A stretch of 19,576 bases of DNA from NCBI GenBank assembly GCA_003451935.1, contig DMJA01000188.1, positions 1 through 19,576 of the forward strand. The letters are read 5' to 3'. The notes beneath the pieces were generated by a model. The model made no database searches. It saw only the letters and a program-made list of their open reading frames with translations, and was not told where the DNA came from. The DNA comes from Verrucomicrobiota bacterium (GTDB taxonomy: Bacteria; Verrucomicrobiota; Kiritimatiellia; CAIQIC01; Lenti-01). The number at the start of each line of letters is the position of its first letter. Within the stretch, counting starts at the first letter, position 1. This document shows, piece after piece, positions 1 through 7,206 of this stretch. The position numbers were made by a program, and so were the translations under genes.

Positions 1-2
1 TA

Positions 3-83
3 TTTTCCATTGTGTGGAAAAATCGCGAAACATTTTTCCATTGTGTGGAAAAACCCGGAATCTTTTTTCCATTGTGTGGAAAA
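3..83. repeat. Three 19-bp palindromes at an exact 31-bp period
   Basis: Three identical copies of TTTTCCATTGTGTGGAAAA lie at 3-21, 34-52 and 65-83. Each is an inverted repeat of TTTTCCA and TGGAAAA around a 5-bp centre. The 12-bp spacers differ but share a run resembling C-G-G/C-G-A-A followed by T before the next copy. The 31-bp period is close to three helical turns, so the copies face the same side of the DNA. The same palindrome recurs at 11108, 11130, 13643, 13665 and 19369. Function is inferred only: binding sites for a DNA-binding protein are more likely than a terminator. Confidence 0.85.
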
Positions 84-122
84 CGGCGGAAAGATTCTTC
101 CTTCAAGGGAGGCCCTTTGGGC

Positions 123-169
123 GCGCGGGCATCTTGCCCGCTGGGGGAATGCGGGCAGGATGCCCGCGC
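123..169. repeat. Extragenic hairpin, 19-bp arms
   Basis: Arms 123-141 and 151-169 are reverse complements with one mismatch around a 9-bp loop. Each arm is itself partly palindromic (GCGGGC ... GCCCGC). It resembles REP-like extragenic palindromes that I recall as common in PVC-group genomes. Copy number cannot be judged from one window. Confidence 0.75.
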
Positions 170-205
170 TCCGGCAAGGGCCTGGCGCAACGGGGGCAAA
201 AAAGG

Positions 206-245
206 TCCGTGCCAGGCATTATCGGGGGGGGTAGCCTGGCACGGA
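206..245. repeat. Extragenic hairpin, perfect 12-bp arms
   Basis: TCCGTGCCAGGC at 206-217 pairs perfectly with GCCTGGCACGGA at 234-245 across a 16-bp G-rich loop. The type is often met beside REP-associated tyrosine transposases or their remnants, but no transposase reading frame is present here. No T-run follows on either strand, so an intrinsic terminator is unlikely. Confidence 0.7.
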
Positions 246-292
246 TGAATGCAGACGGGGGTGATATGGGGGGATTCACCTGTTCCCATCTG

Positions 293-364
293 CTTGCTGC
301 GTGGTTAGCAGCAAGTCGTTAAATTGTCGTTCCCAAAGAACAGAGGGGAAATGATTCGTTCCCC
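293..364. repeat. Pair of small hairpins beside the orphan promoter
   Basis: CTTGCTGC at 293-300 pairs with GCAGCAAG at 308-315 (8-bp stem, 7-nt loop). GGGGAA at 345-350 pairs with TTCCCC at 359-364 (6-bp stem, 8-nt loop). Both would be in the 5' part of any transcript started leftward from the promoter at 378-405. No open reading frame with coding character lies in 1-400, so this stretch reads as non-coding repeat or remnant DNA. Confidence 0.5.
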
Positions 365-377
365 GATTTACGTCCCC

Positions 378-405
378 ACTATACCTGCAGGAGCGGGGAT
401 GTCAA
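378..405 (-). promoter_or_regulatory. Orphan sigma70-type promoter reading leftward
   Basis: On the minus strand TTGACA (405-400, perfect -35) is followed after 16 bp by TATAGT (383-378, five of six matches to TATAAT). It overlaps the stop codon of the TPR lipoprotein gene and points into the gene-free repeat region 1-377. No recognisable gene follows within the window, so it may be a relic of a lost mobile element, start a small RNA, or serve a gene beyond the left edge. Confidence 0.5.
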
Positions 406-1625
406 CCCCCTGGCTTCGGATTTTTTTCGGGGAGGGGTTCGGGGGCGTGGCGGAGGGCGGGGAAGGTGCGGAGGAGATCCTTGGGGAAGCGGTATTCGGG
501 AAAGGCGCGGTGGCGGTATTCGGCGACCTGCCAGGCAAGGTCCTGCCGGTCGGCGGCGAGCCAGGCGCGGACGAGCTGGTCCATGATGGCGATCTGGATT
601 TCGGGGGGGCGCGTGAGGGCGCGGGCCCAGGCCTGTTCGAGGTATTTGGCCGCCGCGGGGGCGTCGCCGATCTTGAGGTTGAGGCTGCCGAGGGTTTCGA
701 GGACGAGGGGATTTTCGGGGTCGAGCCGGGCGGCCTTGGTGGCGTGGCGCAGGGCGACCAGGAGGTCCGCGTTGTTGTTGAGCATGCAGAAGGCGAGGTT
801 GTTGAGGATCTTGGGATCGTCGGGGGCGAGGGCGAGGGCGGAGCGGAAAAGCGGGACGGCTTCCTTGTAGCGGCCTTGGCGGACGAGGACATTGCCTTGT
901 CCGGCGAGGGCGTCGAGATCGGTTGCGCCGACGGGGGCTTCCTCCTGCAAGGCGGCATAGACGGCGTCGGCGCGGCGGTAGTTGCCGCGGTCGAACCAGA
1001 AGTCGGCGAGGAGGAGTTTTTGTTCGCGGGTGGGTTCAAAGCGGCCGAGGCCGCCAGGTTTGACCAGGCAGAGGGCGGCATGCTTGAGCGGCTCGCGGCG
1101 GGCAAAGAAGGTGTCCGCGGGAAGGACTTGGATTTCGCCATTGCCGTCGAGGAGTTCGATGGCCTGTTCCTGCCGGTCCCACGCGACGGGAATCAGCGGA
1201 GGGGGGGCGGGGCTGTAGTGGAGGTCGGGCGGCAGCAGCACGAGCAGGGGCAGGTTGCGGCCGAGCTCTTCCCAAAGGAAGCGCCCGTCCGCCTTGACGA
1301 CCATCAGGAGCCGGCCCTTTTTCGTGGCCACGTTGCGGAGGGCGAGCCGGTCCATGCGCCCCTGGGGAGCGGAGAGCGGCAGGATCCGCTCGATCTGGGC
1401 GTGGTCGAGGGGGATGCCGTTGGCGGCGAAGAACGCGGCGACCAGGGCGCGGTCGGCGCGGCGGTGGCCTTCGGGGATTTTCGGGATGGAGCGCAGCGCG
1501 CGGCGGGTTTCCCCGTCGCGTCCGCCCGGGGGGACGGTGGCGCAGCCGGCGGAAAACGCCAGGAGAAGCGCGAGACCGGCGATCCGCCCCTGCCAGCGCA
1601 TCCGGGCCTGGGGGGTGGGGCTCAT
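402..1625 (-). CDS. TPR lipoprotein with degenerate C39-like peptidase domain
   Basis: 407 residues starting at MSPTPQAR. A hydrophobic stretch ends at a possible lipobox, AFSAGC, with Cys28 as the lipid site, so export to the envelope is likely. A start at Met9 would give a tighter signal peptide. Residues about 50-190 resemble the C39-like fold of PA2778-type cysteine peptidases joined to TPRs: a helix at 54-69, a strand LPLLVLLPP and a D-R-Q-E-Q-A-I-E-L-L-D-G segment. The family QCGPAA motif aligns with R-A-D-R-A-L, so the catalytic Cys appears to be Ala56, and the usual His before the late strand is also absent. TPR repeats fill about 200-400. It starts 11 bp after the BON gene, so the two are probably co-transcribed. 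A binding or scaffold role is inferred; no enzyme activity is claimed. Confidence 0.75.
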   Translation of the reverse strand: MSPTPQARMRWQGRIAGLALLLAFSAGCATVPPGGRDGETRRALRSIPKIPEGHRRADRALVAAFFAANGIPLDHAQIERILPLSAPQGRMDRLALRNVATKKGRLLMVVKADGRFLWEELGRNLPLLVLLPPDLHYSPAPPPLIPVAWDRQEQAIELLDGNGEIQVLPADTFFARREPLKHAALCLVKPGGLGRFEPTREQKLLLADFWFDRGNYRRADAVYAALQEEAPVGATDLDALAGQGNVLVRQGRYKEAVPLFRSALALAPDDPKILNNLAFCMLNNNADLLVALRHATKAARLDPENPLVLETLGSLNLKIGDAPAAAKYLEQAWARALTRPPEIQIAIMDQLVRAWLAADRQDLAWQVAEYRHRAFPEYRFPKDLLRTFPALRHAPEPLPEKNPKPGG

Positions 1626-1636
1626 GGGGCGGGATT

Positions 1637-1945
1637 CTACCCAGGGCGGGTATGGTCCAGCACGTCGAAGATGCCGGGCGTGCCCGTGAGGATCTGGATG
1701 GCGCGTTGGCGCGTCGCTTCGTTGGGGACGCTGCCATAGAGGGTGGCCAGGCCGTTTTCGACGCTGGCGCTCAAGGTGGCGCGCGCGGTCATGGAATCTT
1801 CGTTGAGGCGGCTGTTGGCGATGGCCGTGATGCCTTCGTCGGAAGTGGGATCGCCGCTGAAGTCCTGGCCTTCCCAGGTGGCGCAGCCGGACAGGGCGAG
1901 CAGGGTGGCCGCGGCCAGGATCGAAAAGAGCACGGGTTTTTTCAT
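1637..1945 (-). CDS. BON-domain lipoprotein
   Basis: 102 residues. A type II signal peptide with a clear lipobox (L-A-L-S-G-C, Cys21) predicts a lipid-anchored envelope protein. Residues about 36-100 match a BON (OsmY-type) domain: I-T-A-I-A-N-S-R-L, then V-E-N-G-L-A-T-L-Y-G-S-V, then A-I-Q-I-L-T-G-T-P-G-I-F-D-V. BON domains are thought to bind membranes or phospholipid and often respond to osmotic or envelope stress. A GGAG ribosome site lies 8 nt before the ATG. It is the first gene after a strong promoter and is followed 11 bp later by the TPR lipoprotein. The domain is clear; the specific role is unknown. Confidence 0.82.
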   Translation of the reverse strand: MKKPVLFSILAAATLLALSGCATWEGQDFSGDPTSDEGITAIANSRLNEDSMTARATLSASVENGLATLYGSVPNEATRQRAIQILTGTPGIFDVLDHTRPG

Positions 1946-2001
1946 TCAGGGGTCTCCGTTTCGGCGGGCGGGCACAAACCCGCACATTCGATTTCAGGGA
2001 C

Positions 2002-2030
2002 AATCTATGCCCCGAGAAACGGAATGTCAA
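2002..2030 (-). promoter_or_regulatory. Strong promoter of the BON-TPR operon
   Basis: On the minus strand a perfect TTGACA (2030-2025) is followed after 17 bp by TAGATT (2007-2002, four of six). Transcription would begin near 1995, giving a leader of about 50 nt before the BON start at 1945. It lies in the divergent gap with rnhC. Confidence 0.6.
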
Positions 2031-2041
2031 CGGCGGGGCGG

Positions 2042-2071
2042 TTGCCAAGCGGGGGCGGGGTCTGCTAGGGT
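2042..2071 (+). promoter_or_regulatory. Candidate promoter of rnhC, possibly leaderless
   Basis: TTGCCA (2042-2047) is followed after 18 bp by TAGGGT (2066-2071), which is preceded by TGC, an extended -10 pattern. The ATG of rnhC at 2078 is 6 nt downstream, about where transcription would start. No ribosome-binding sequence is evident upstream of that ATG. The match is modest. Confidence 0.35.
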
Positions 2072-2077
2072 CGGACC

Positions 2078-3073
2078 ATGACGGAGAAGAAGAATTCATA
2101 CACGGTCAAGCTGACCCCGGCGCAGATGGAGGAGGCGGCGCGGATCCTGCGGGAGGGGAACTACCGGGCGCGGCGGTTGGAGCACACGATCGCGGCGGCG
2201 GAGGGGGAGGATTGCCAGATCGCCATCTACAAGAGCGGCAAGTGCCTGGTGCAGGGGAAGGGCGCGGCGGATTGGATCACCTTTGTCCTGGAGCCGCAGG
2301 TGCTCGGCGAGGCCCGGCTGGGCTACGAGGACATCCTGAACCCCGAGGCGAACGCGCCGCACATGGGCGTGGACGAAAGCGGCAAGGGCGATTTCTTCGG
2401 CCCGCTGGTCATCGCGGCGGCCTACGTGGACGAGACCCTCGCCAAGGATTTGAAGGCGATGAACGTGCGCGACAGCAAGACCATCACCACCGACAAGGCC
2501 GCGCAGGACCTCGCCAGGAAGATCCGCGAGCGCCTCGGCGACCGGTTCGTCGTGGTCTCCATCGGCCCGGCGGCCTACAACCGGCTCTATGCGACGATGG
2601 GCAGCGTGAACCGCATCCTGGCCTGGGGCCACGCCCGCGCCATCGAGAATCTGCTGGAGAAGGTGCCGAACTGTCCGCGCGCCTTGAGCGACCAGTTCGG
2701 GCCCGAGCAGCAGATCCAGCGCGCGCTGCAGCAGAAGGGCCGCAAGATCAAGCTGGAGCAGCGCCACAAGGCGGAGAGCGACATCGCGGTGGCCGCGGCC
2801 TCCATCCTGGCGCGGTCGGGATTCCTGACGGCGCTGGCCAAGCTGGGCGAGAAATACGGCAGGACGCTGCCGAAAGGCGCGTCGGAGAAGGTCAAGGCCG
2901 TGGCCGGCGACATCGTGAAAAAGCACGGCGGCGCCGCGCTGCTGGAAACGGCCAAGTGCCATTTCAAAACGGCCGACGAGGTGCTGGCCGCGCAGGGCAA
3001 GACGCGCAAGGAGGAGGGCCTGCCCCCTGCGCCCGAGCGCAAGGTGTTCGTGCCCCGGAGGCCCGCGAAATGA
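2078..3073 (+). CDS. rnhC: Ribonuclease HIII
   Basis: 331 residues. RNase HIII cleaves the RNA strand of RNA-DNA hybrids in the cytoplasm, helping clear R-loops and primers. Residues 1-90 form the TBP-like N-terminal substrate-binding domain typical of HIII and absent from HII. The catalytic domain opens with G-V-D-E-S-G-K-G-D-F-F-G-P (Asp99, Glu100). It continues with Asp205 in A-L-S-D-Q-F and the block E-S-D-I-A-V-A-A-A-S-I-L-A-R, where Glu233 or Asp235 completes the metal site. The C-terminal tail from about 310 is basic and probably disordered. It heads a rightward group: its stop overlaps the ATG of the FAH gene. No other RNase H is in the window. Confidence 0.93.
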   Translation: MTEKKNSYTVKLTPAQMEEAARILREGNYRARRLEHTIAAAEGEDCQIAIYKSGKCLVQGKGAADWITFVLEPQVLGEARLGYEDILNPEANAPHMGVDESGKGDFFGPLVIAAAYVDETLAKDLKAMNVRDSKTITTDKAAQDLARKIRERLGDRFVVVSIGPAAYNRLYATMGSVNRILAWGHARAIENLLEKVPNCPRALSDQFGPEQQIQRALQQKGRKIKLEQRHKAESDIAVAAASILARSGFLTALAKLGEKYGRTLPKGASEKVKAVAGDIVKKHGGAALLETAKCHFKTADEVLAAQGKTRKEEGLPPAPERKVFVPRRPAK

Positions 3074-3945
3074 AGCTGGTGCGGTATGGCGCGCCCGGCG
3101 CGGAGCGGCCGGGCATCTGGCTGGAGGCCGCGAAGAAGGACCCGGCGCGCATCGTGGACGTGCGCGCCATGGCGTTCGACATCGAGGACTACGACGCGCG
3201 GTTCTGGCGCACCTGCGGCGTGGAGCGGCTGAAGGGGTTGCTGAAAGAGCCGGACCTGAAGACGTTGCCGGCCGCCGGCGTGCGGCTGGGCCCGCCGGTG
3301 GCGACGCCGCGGCAGATCATCTGCCTGGGCAAGAACTACCGCGACCATGCGAAGGAATTCGATGCCAAGGTGCCGGAATTCCCCGTCTATTTCTCCAAGA
3401 GCCCCGGCTCCCTGTGCGGCCCGCACGATCCGATCCGGCTGAAGCCGGGCATGGAGCGGGTGGACGGCGAGGCCGAACTGGCGGTGGTGGTCGGAAAGCG
3501 CGCGCGCGACATCCACGAGGGCGAGGCGCTGTCCTATGTGGCCGGCTACGCCGTGCTGAACGACGTGACCAACCGCGACCTGCAGAAGGCGCGCTTGCAG
3601 TGGTTCTTCGCCAAAAGCGCGGACACCTTCGGGCCGATGGGCCCGTGGCTGGCGACGCGCGACGAGGTCAAGCGGCCGCACGCGCTGGGCATCCGCCAGC
3701 GCGTGAACGGCGAGATCCTGCAGGAATCCAAGACGTCCCAGATGATTTTCCGCATCGACATGGTCCTGGCCGACCTGAGCCGGGTGATGACGCTCGAACC
3801 GGGCGATGTGATCTCGATGGGCACCCCGGGGGGCATCGGGTCGGCGCGCACGCCGCCCGTGGTGCTGCACGACGGCGACGTGGTCGAGTGCGAGATCGAC
3901 GGCATCGGCACGCTGCGCAATCCCGTCGTCCTGGCCTACGGCTGA
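3070..3945 (+). CDS. Fumarylacetoacetate hydrolase family protein
   Basis: 291 residues. The FAH fold hydrolyses or tautomerises small 2-oxo-acids (acylpyruvates, fumarylpyruvate, oxaloacetate enol, homoprotocatechuate intermediates). The signature begins at I-I-C-L-G-K-N-Y-R-D-H (83-93). Metal ligands Glu134 and Glu136 lie in V-D-G-E-A-E-L-A, and Asp165 in V-L-N-D-V-T. The lid region S-K-S-P-G-S-L and the ending G-D-V-I-S-M-G-T-P-G-G-I-G are present. The N-terminal 75 residues form the usual beta-rich cap. Its ATG overlaps the rnhC stop (ATGA), and trmB follows after 8 bp, so expression is coupled, although the three functions are unrelated. Substrate cannot be told from sequence; a housekeeping acylpyruvase or oxaloacetate tautomerase role is plausible. 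Confidence 0.88.
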   Translation: MKLVRYGAPGAERPGIWLEAAKKDPARIVDVRAMAFDIEDYDARFWRTCGVERLKGLLKEPDLKTLPAAGVRLGPPVATPRQIICLGKNYRDHAKEFDAKVPEFPVYFSKSPGSLCGPHDPIRLKPGMERVDGEAELAVVVGKRARDIHEGEALSYVAGYAVLNDVTNRDLQKARLQWFFAKSADTFGPMGPWLATRDEVKRPHALGIRQRVNGEILQESKTSQMIFRIDMVLADLSRVMTLEPGDVISMGTPGGIGSARTPPVVLHDGDVVECEIDGIGTLRNPVVLAYG

Positions 3946-3953
3946 ATCCGGCG

Positions 3954-4553
3954 ATGATCGCGGAGAGCCTGCGGGAAGAGCCCGGGACGGAAGCCGAATG
4001 GCTGGGCCCGCTGCCCGTGCGGGAGTGGTTCGCGCATCCGGAGCGGCGGCTGGAGATCGACCTCGGCTGCGGCAAGGGCCGGTTCCTGCTGGCCCGCGCG
4101 GCGAAGAATCCGGAAACGAACTTCCTTGGCATCGACCGCATGCTGCGGCGCATCCGCAAGGTGGACAACCGCGCGCGGAGGCTCGACCTGGGCCATGTCC
4201 GCCTGATGCGCGTGGAAGCCTACTACGCGGTGGCCCATCTGCTGCCGCCCGCGTCGGTGGACGCGTATTACATCTTCTTCCCCGATCCGTGGCCCAAGGC
4301 GCGCCACGAAGAGCACCGGCTGTTCAACCAGCGGTTCCTCGATGCCTTGCACCGGACGCTCGCTCCCGGCGGCGTCGCGCACGTGGCGACGGACCACCAG
4401 CCCTACTTCGAGCAGCTTTCGGAAATCTTCGCGGGGGATGCGCGCTTTGCGCCCGTTGCGCCCTACGTCCCGCCGGAAGACGAGCAGACGGATTTTGAGC
4501 GGTACTACGTCGCCACCAAGCCCATCGGGCGGCTTTCCGTTCGAAAGGCGTGA
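3954..4553 (+). CDS. trmB: tRNA (guanine-N7)-methyltransferase
   Basis: 199 residues. TrmB uses S-adenosylmethionine to methylate G46 in the variable loop of many tRNAs. The SAM-binding motif is L-E-I-D-L-G-C-G-K-G-R-F (33-44), followed by L-G-I-D-R. The TrmB hallmark Y-I-F-F-P-D-P-W-P-K-A-R-H is in the middle, with T-D-H-Q-P-Y-F and T-D-F-E-R-Y-Y near the end. Length is typical, a little short at the N-terminus. It is the last gene of the rnhC group, 8 bp after the FAH gene. Its 3' end faces the YdjY gene 33 bp away. A 6-bp hairpin (4547-4562) overlaps its stop but lacks a T-run. Confidence 0.94.
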   Translation: MIAESLREEPGTEAEWLGPLPVREWFAHPERRLEIDLGCGKGRFLLARAAKNPETNFLGIDRMLRRIRKVDNRARRLDLGHVRLMRVEAYYAVAHLLPPASVDAYYIFFPDPWPKARHEEHRLFNQRFLDALHRTLAPGGVAHVATDHQPYFEQLSEIFAGDARFAPVAPYVPPEDEQTDFERYYVATKPIGRLSVRKA

Positions 4554-4586
4554 ATCCACGCCGTCCGGTGCGGGAACGGGGCGGGG

Positions 4587-5699
4587 TTATTTCTCTTCGC
4601 CGCGCAGGCCCGCTTTTTCCGCCGGCGACCCTTCGGCGGGTTCGGCAAGCTGCAAGGCCTTGATCAGGGCTTGCGACACCGGGTGCTTCCTCGGGACATA
4701 GGTGACCGCCACGCAGTCGCGGTTGGTTCCCAGAATGAAAAACGGAGCTTGGCAGGTTTCCATCCAGGTTTCTGCCTGGCTCAATGAAGATTGATTTGTG
4801 GTTGAGACAAAGACCGAAAACGTCCCCTGCTGGAGCCCGGGCGGGAGAACATCGGGGCTCAGGAAATTCCATTGGTCGTGGCGTTGGATTTTCCAATGTC
4901 CTCCAACGGCGGCCTCCAGAGCCGTCTGGATGCCATTGAAATCCGCGGCGAACGGGGTGCGGGTGGCGGGGACGAAGCGGAAGGTGACGGGGGTGTGGTA
5001 GGGGGGCACGGTGTTGGTGTTGACGTGGAGGATTTCGTCGTTGGCGCCGCAGGGCAGGGGGAGGTTGACGATGGCGTAGGGATCCCAGTAGGTGACGACG
5101 AGGGATTCCTCGGCCAGGGCCTTGAATTGTCCATCCTTGACGACGGATCCGGTGAAGGTCCACGGGGTCTCGGGCAGGACGACGTTGTCCTCGATGTTCC
5201 AGACGAAGGTTTCGGCGCGGGCGGTTTGGGTTTCGTCTCCGTCTTTCCACTCGACCAGGATATCCACGGGCGCGCCGTTGGGCGGGCCTTGGCCGATTTC
5301 GGACATGGGTTCGCCGCCTTTGAGCCCGGCGAGGAGAAACGCGGCCTGCAGATCGAGGGGGTTGAGGGCGAGGACGAAGACGGATTCGTGGACCTTGCCG
5401 CCCGTACCGCAGGCGAGGACTTCGATGGCGCCTTCGGTCTGGTTGACCCAGCCGGTGGCGGTCACGGTCTTGGTGACGGAATCAAGCCGCACGGAGCCCA
5501 GAATGGCGGTGGTGTCCTCCCAGCGGACGGGCGAAGGTTCGGGCTGGGGCTCGGAGCCGACGGGGTAGATGGCGGGCGGGGCCGCATCGGCATCGGCGGG
5601 CTCCGCCACCGCCGATGAAAGGATGAAGGCGGGAGGCGGAAGGCTGAAAAGAAAGAGGATCAGTCCAAGGGCGAGAATACCGAGAGGGCGTCGTTGCAT
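4587..5699 (-). CDS. Exported YdjY-domain protein with extra C-terminal domain
   Basis: 370 residues. An N-terminal signal peptide (about 1-32) is followed by a proline-rich linker. Residues about 60-245 match the YdjY domain: the strand-rich segments T-V-T-A-T-G-W-V-N-Q, E-V-L-A-C-G-T-G-G-K, E-S-V-F-V-L, L-D-L-Q-A-A-F-L-L-A-G-L-K-G-G, and P-L-P-C-G-A-N-D-E-I-L. The domain is widespread in PVC and other bacteria but has no established function. The last 125 residues (about 246-370) are not part of that domain as I know it and have no recognisable motif. An AGGAG site precedes the ATG. The gene overlaps the end of the TPR gene by 40 nt, so it is likely the last gene of the cdaA operon. Confidence 0.72.
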   Translation of the reverse strand: MQRRPLGILALGLILFLFSLPPPAFILSSAVAEPADADAAPPAIYPVGSEPQPEPSPVRWEDTTAILGSVRLDSVTKTVTATGWVNQTEGAIEVLACGTGGKVHESVFVLALNPLDLQAAFLLAGLKGGEPMSEIGQGPPNGAPVDILVEWKDGDETQTARAETFVWNIEDNVVLPETPWTFTGSVVKDGQFKALAEESLVVTYWDPYAIVNLPLPCGANDEILHVNTNTVPPYHTPVTFRFVPATRTPFAADFNGIQTALEAAVGGHWKIQRHDQWNFLSPDVLPPGLQQGTFSVFVSTTNQSSLSQAETWMETCQAPFFILGTNRDCVAVTYVPRKHPVSQALIKALQLAEPAEGSPAEKAGLRGEEK

Positions 5700-6256
5700 G
5701 CGGTCTCCTGTTGCTGATAAAGGGCGGTGGTTTCGGGGTCGGAAGGATTCTGCGCGTCCAGTGCGACGGCTTGGCGGGCGGCTTCGGCGGCGGCGGCGTA
5801 ATCGCCATTCAGGTGGCGCAGGACGGAAAGGACATGCCAGGCTTCGGGGGTGCCGGGCTGAAGCTGCGTGGCGCGTTCGGCGAGGGCGAGGCCTTCGGCG
5901 ATGTCGGCGCGCCGCGGCTCGGGCCGGCGGGCGATGGAGGTGGCGAGGGCTTCGAGGATGTCGGCGTTGTCCGGAAAAAGGGTGTCCAGGCGGCGGAAGA
6001 CCTTGAGGGCGTCGGCGGCGCGGTCCTGGCCGAGGAGGGCGCGCCCGAGGCCGTAGAGGGCGGGGCCGTTGGAGGGACAGGCGCGGATGGCCTGCGCGTA
6101 GAGCCGGGCGGCGGCGGCGGGGTCGGCGGCCGCGGCGGCTTCCTGGTTGAGCTGCGCGGCTTCGGGGGGGAGGGGCTTTTCACGCCAGCCGGGCTCGCCG
6201 GCGGCGGCGCGGAGGGCGAAAAGGACCAGGAGGCTGGCGGCGGCCAACGGACGCAT
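5660..6256 (-). CDS. Exported TPR protein
   Basis: 198 residues. A signal peptide (1 to about 19, ending A-A-A-G) predicts export. The mature part is made of TPR-like helical pairs: A-A-R-L-Y-A-Q-A-I-R-A-C-P-S-N-G-P-A-L-Y-G, A-D-A-L-K-V-F-R-R-L-D, and A-A-A-E-A-A-R-Q-A-V-A-L. The start ATG at 6256 is 2 nt after the cdaR stop, and the 3' end overlaps the YdjY gene, which argues for one transcript with cdaA and cdaR. TPR proteins of this size usually act as adaptors; no partner can be named from sequence. Confidence 0.72.
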   Translation of the reverse strand: MRPLAAASLLVLFALRAAAGEPGWREKPLPPEAAQLNQEAAAAADPAAAARLYAQAIRACPSNGPALYGLGRALLGQDRAADALKVFRRLDTLFPDNADILEALATSIARRPEPRRADIAEGLALAERATQLQPGTPEAWHVLSVLRHLNGDYAAAAEAARQAVALDAQNPSDPETTALYQQQETACNDALSVFSPLD

Positions 6257-6258
6257 CG

Positions 6259-7206
6259 TCAATCCTTCAGGCGGACATTGACGGTGGACGGCTCGGTGCG
6301 CACGAGGGTGATGCCGTTGGGGAGCACGGCGCGGAGGGGCAGCTCGGAGGACTGGGCGCCGGAGATTTCGGTGACGTCCACGAAGAGGCGGAGATCCTCG
6401 GCGGCGAGGGTCTTCATCAGTTCGGGCCGGCCCTTGACGGTGAGGGTGGCAACGTCGGGTTCGATCTCCATGCGCAGGGCGCGTCCGGGCGCGAGCATGG
6501 GCAGGATGGGCATGTCGGGGAAGAGGGTGCTGACGGACCGCTCGACGATCGCGAGGTCGAGGGTGACGGCGGGCGGGTCGATCTGGACGTCGGCGAAGTT
6601 TTCGCCGGGGACGAGCTGGATCCGGCGCTTGTTGATGGAGCGGATGCGGCCGTCGAGGTCCACGGGGACGGTGCTGATGGATTCCACCTCGTCGAGGATC
6701 TGGGCCGGGCCGGAGAGCTCGACGGTGGCGGGGGTGACGACGGTCTTTTCGATTTCGTAGCCGTCGGGCAGCAGGTTCTGGGTCTCGACCTTGACGGGCA
6801 CCTGCTTGGTGATTTCGCGGTCGAGGCGCAGGGTGATGGCCGCAGGGCGGATGAAGTCGATGCGGGCGCTGCCGGGCGCGTTGATGTGGGCCGCGCCGAG
6901 GACGACGGTGAAGGGTTGGTTGTCCTCGTGGCCCCGGGCATCCACGGTGGCCTTGATCAGTTCGCGGTTGAGGTAGCGCAGGTCGTCGCGCGTGCCGAGA
7001 AAGGCGACGTCGATGGTCTTGGAAGAGCAGGCCACCACGCTCCAATCGGGCGGCGGCTGGATCGCCAGGGGGATGTCGGTGATGAGGGTGGCGTTGCTGG
7101 TGGCGGCGCGGATGGCGAACCAGACGATCACCGCGGCGATGGCTGCGACCAGGCGGATGCCGTTGCGGGTGCCGAGGAATTCAAGGGTTTTGCGGTGGAT
7201 CTTCAA
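6259..7206 (-). CDS. cdaR: CdaR (YbbR-domain regulator of CdaA)
   Basis: 315 residues from a TTG start at 7206. One transmembrane helix at about 17-33 is followed by repeated YbbR domains outside the membrane: P-L-A-I-Q-P-P-P-D-W, V-K-V-E-T-Q-N-L-L-P-D-G-Y, T-V-E-L-S-G-P-A, I-D-P-P-A-V-T-L, with the chain ending S-T-V-N-V-R-L-K-D. In Firmicutes CdaR binds and regulates the diadenylate cyclase CdaA. The TTG is chosen because GGAG lies 7 nt upstream, the reading frame before it has no coding character, and the protein then begins directly with K-I-H-R-K before the membrane helix. It overlaps the last codons of cdaA by 26 nt. Confidence 0.85.
   Translation of the reverse strand: MKIHRKTLEFLGTRNGIRLVAAIAAVIVWFAIRAATSNATLITDIPLAIQPPPDWSVVACSSKTIDVAFLGTRDDLRYLNRELIKATVDARGHEDNQPFTVVLGAAHINAPGSARIDFIRPAAITLRLDREITKQVPVKVETQNLLPDGYEIEKTVVTPATVELSGPAQILDEVESISTVPVDLDGRIRSINKRRIQLVPGENFADVQIDPPAVTLDLAIVERSVSTLFPDMPILPMLAPGRALRMEIEPDVATLTVKGRPELMKTLAAEDLRLFVDVTEISGAQSSELPLRAVLPNGITLVRTEPSTVNVRLKD

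Noticed and set aside
3..83. Short CRISPR array
   Set aside because: The repeats are 19-bp palindromes, spacers only 12 bp, there are just three units, and single copies of the repeat lie elsewhere without any cas gene.
402..1625. Active C39 cysteine peptidase
   Set aside because: The expected catalytic Cys aligns with Ala56 and the His is missing. The only other cysteines are the probable lipid site and two in unrelated positions.
324..1739. Plus-strand open frame of 471 codons
   Set aside because: It mirrors the TPR and BON lipoprotein genes. The translation is Gly/Glu/Val-rich filler, while the minus strand has signal peptides, a lipobox and TPR patterns.
4547..4562. Hairpin GGCGTG-AATC-CACGCC as trmB terminator
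   Set aside because: The stem is only 6 bp, overlaps the stop codon and is followed by no T-run. I do not call it a terminator.
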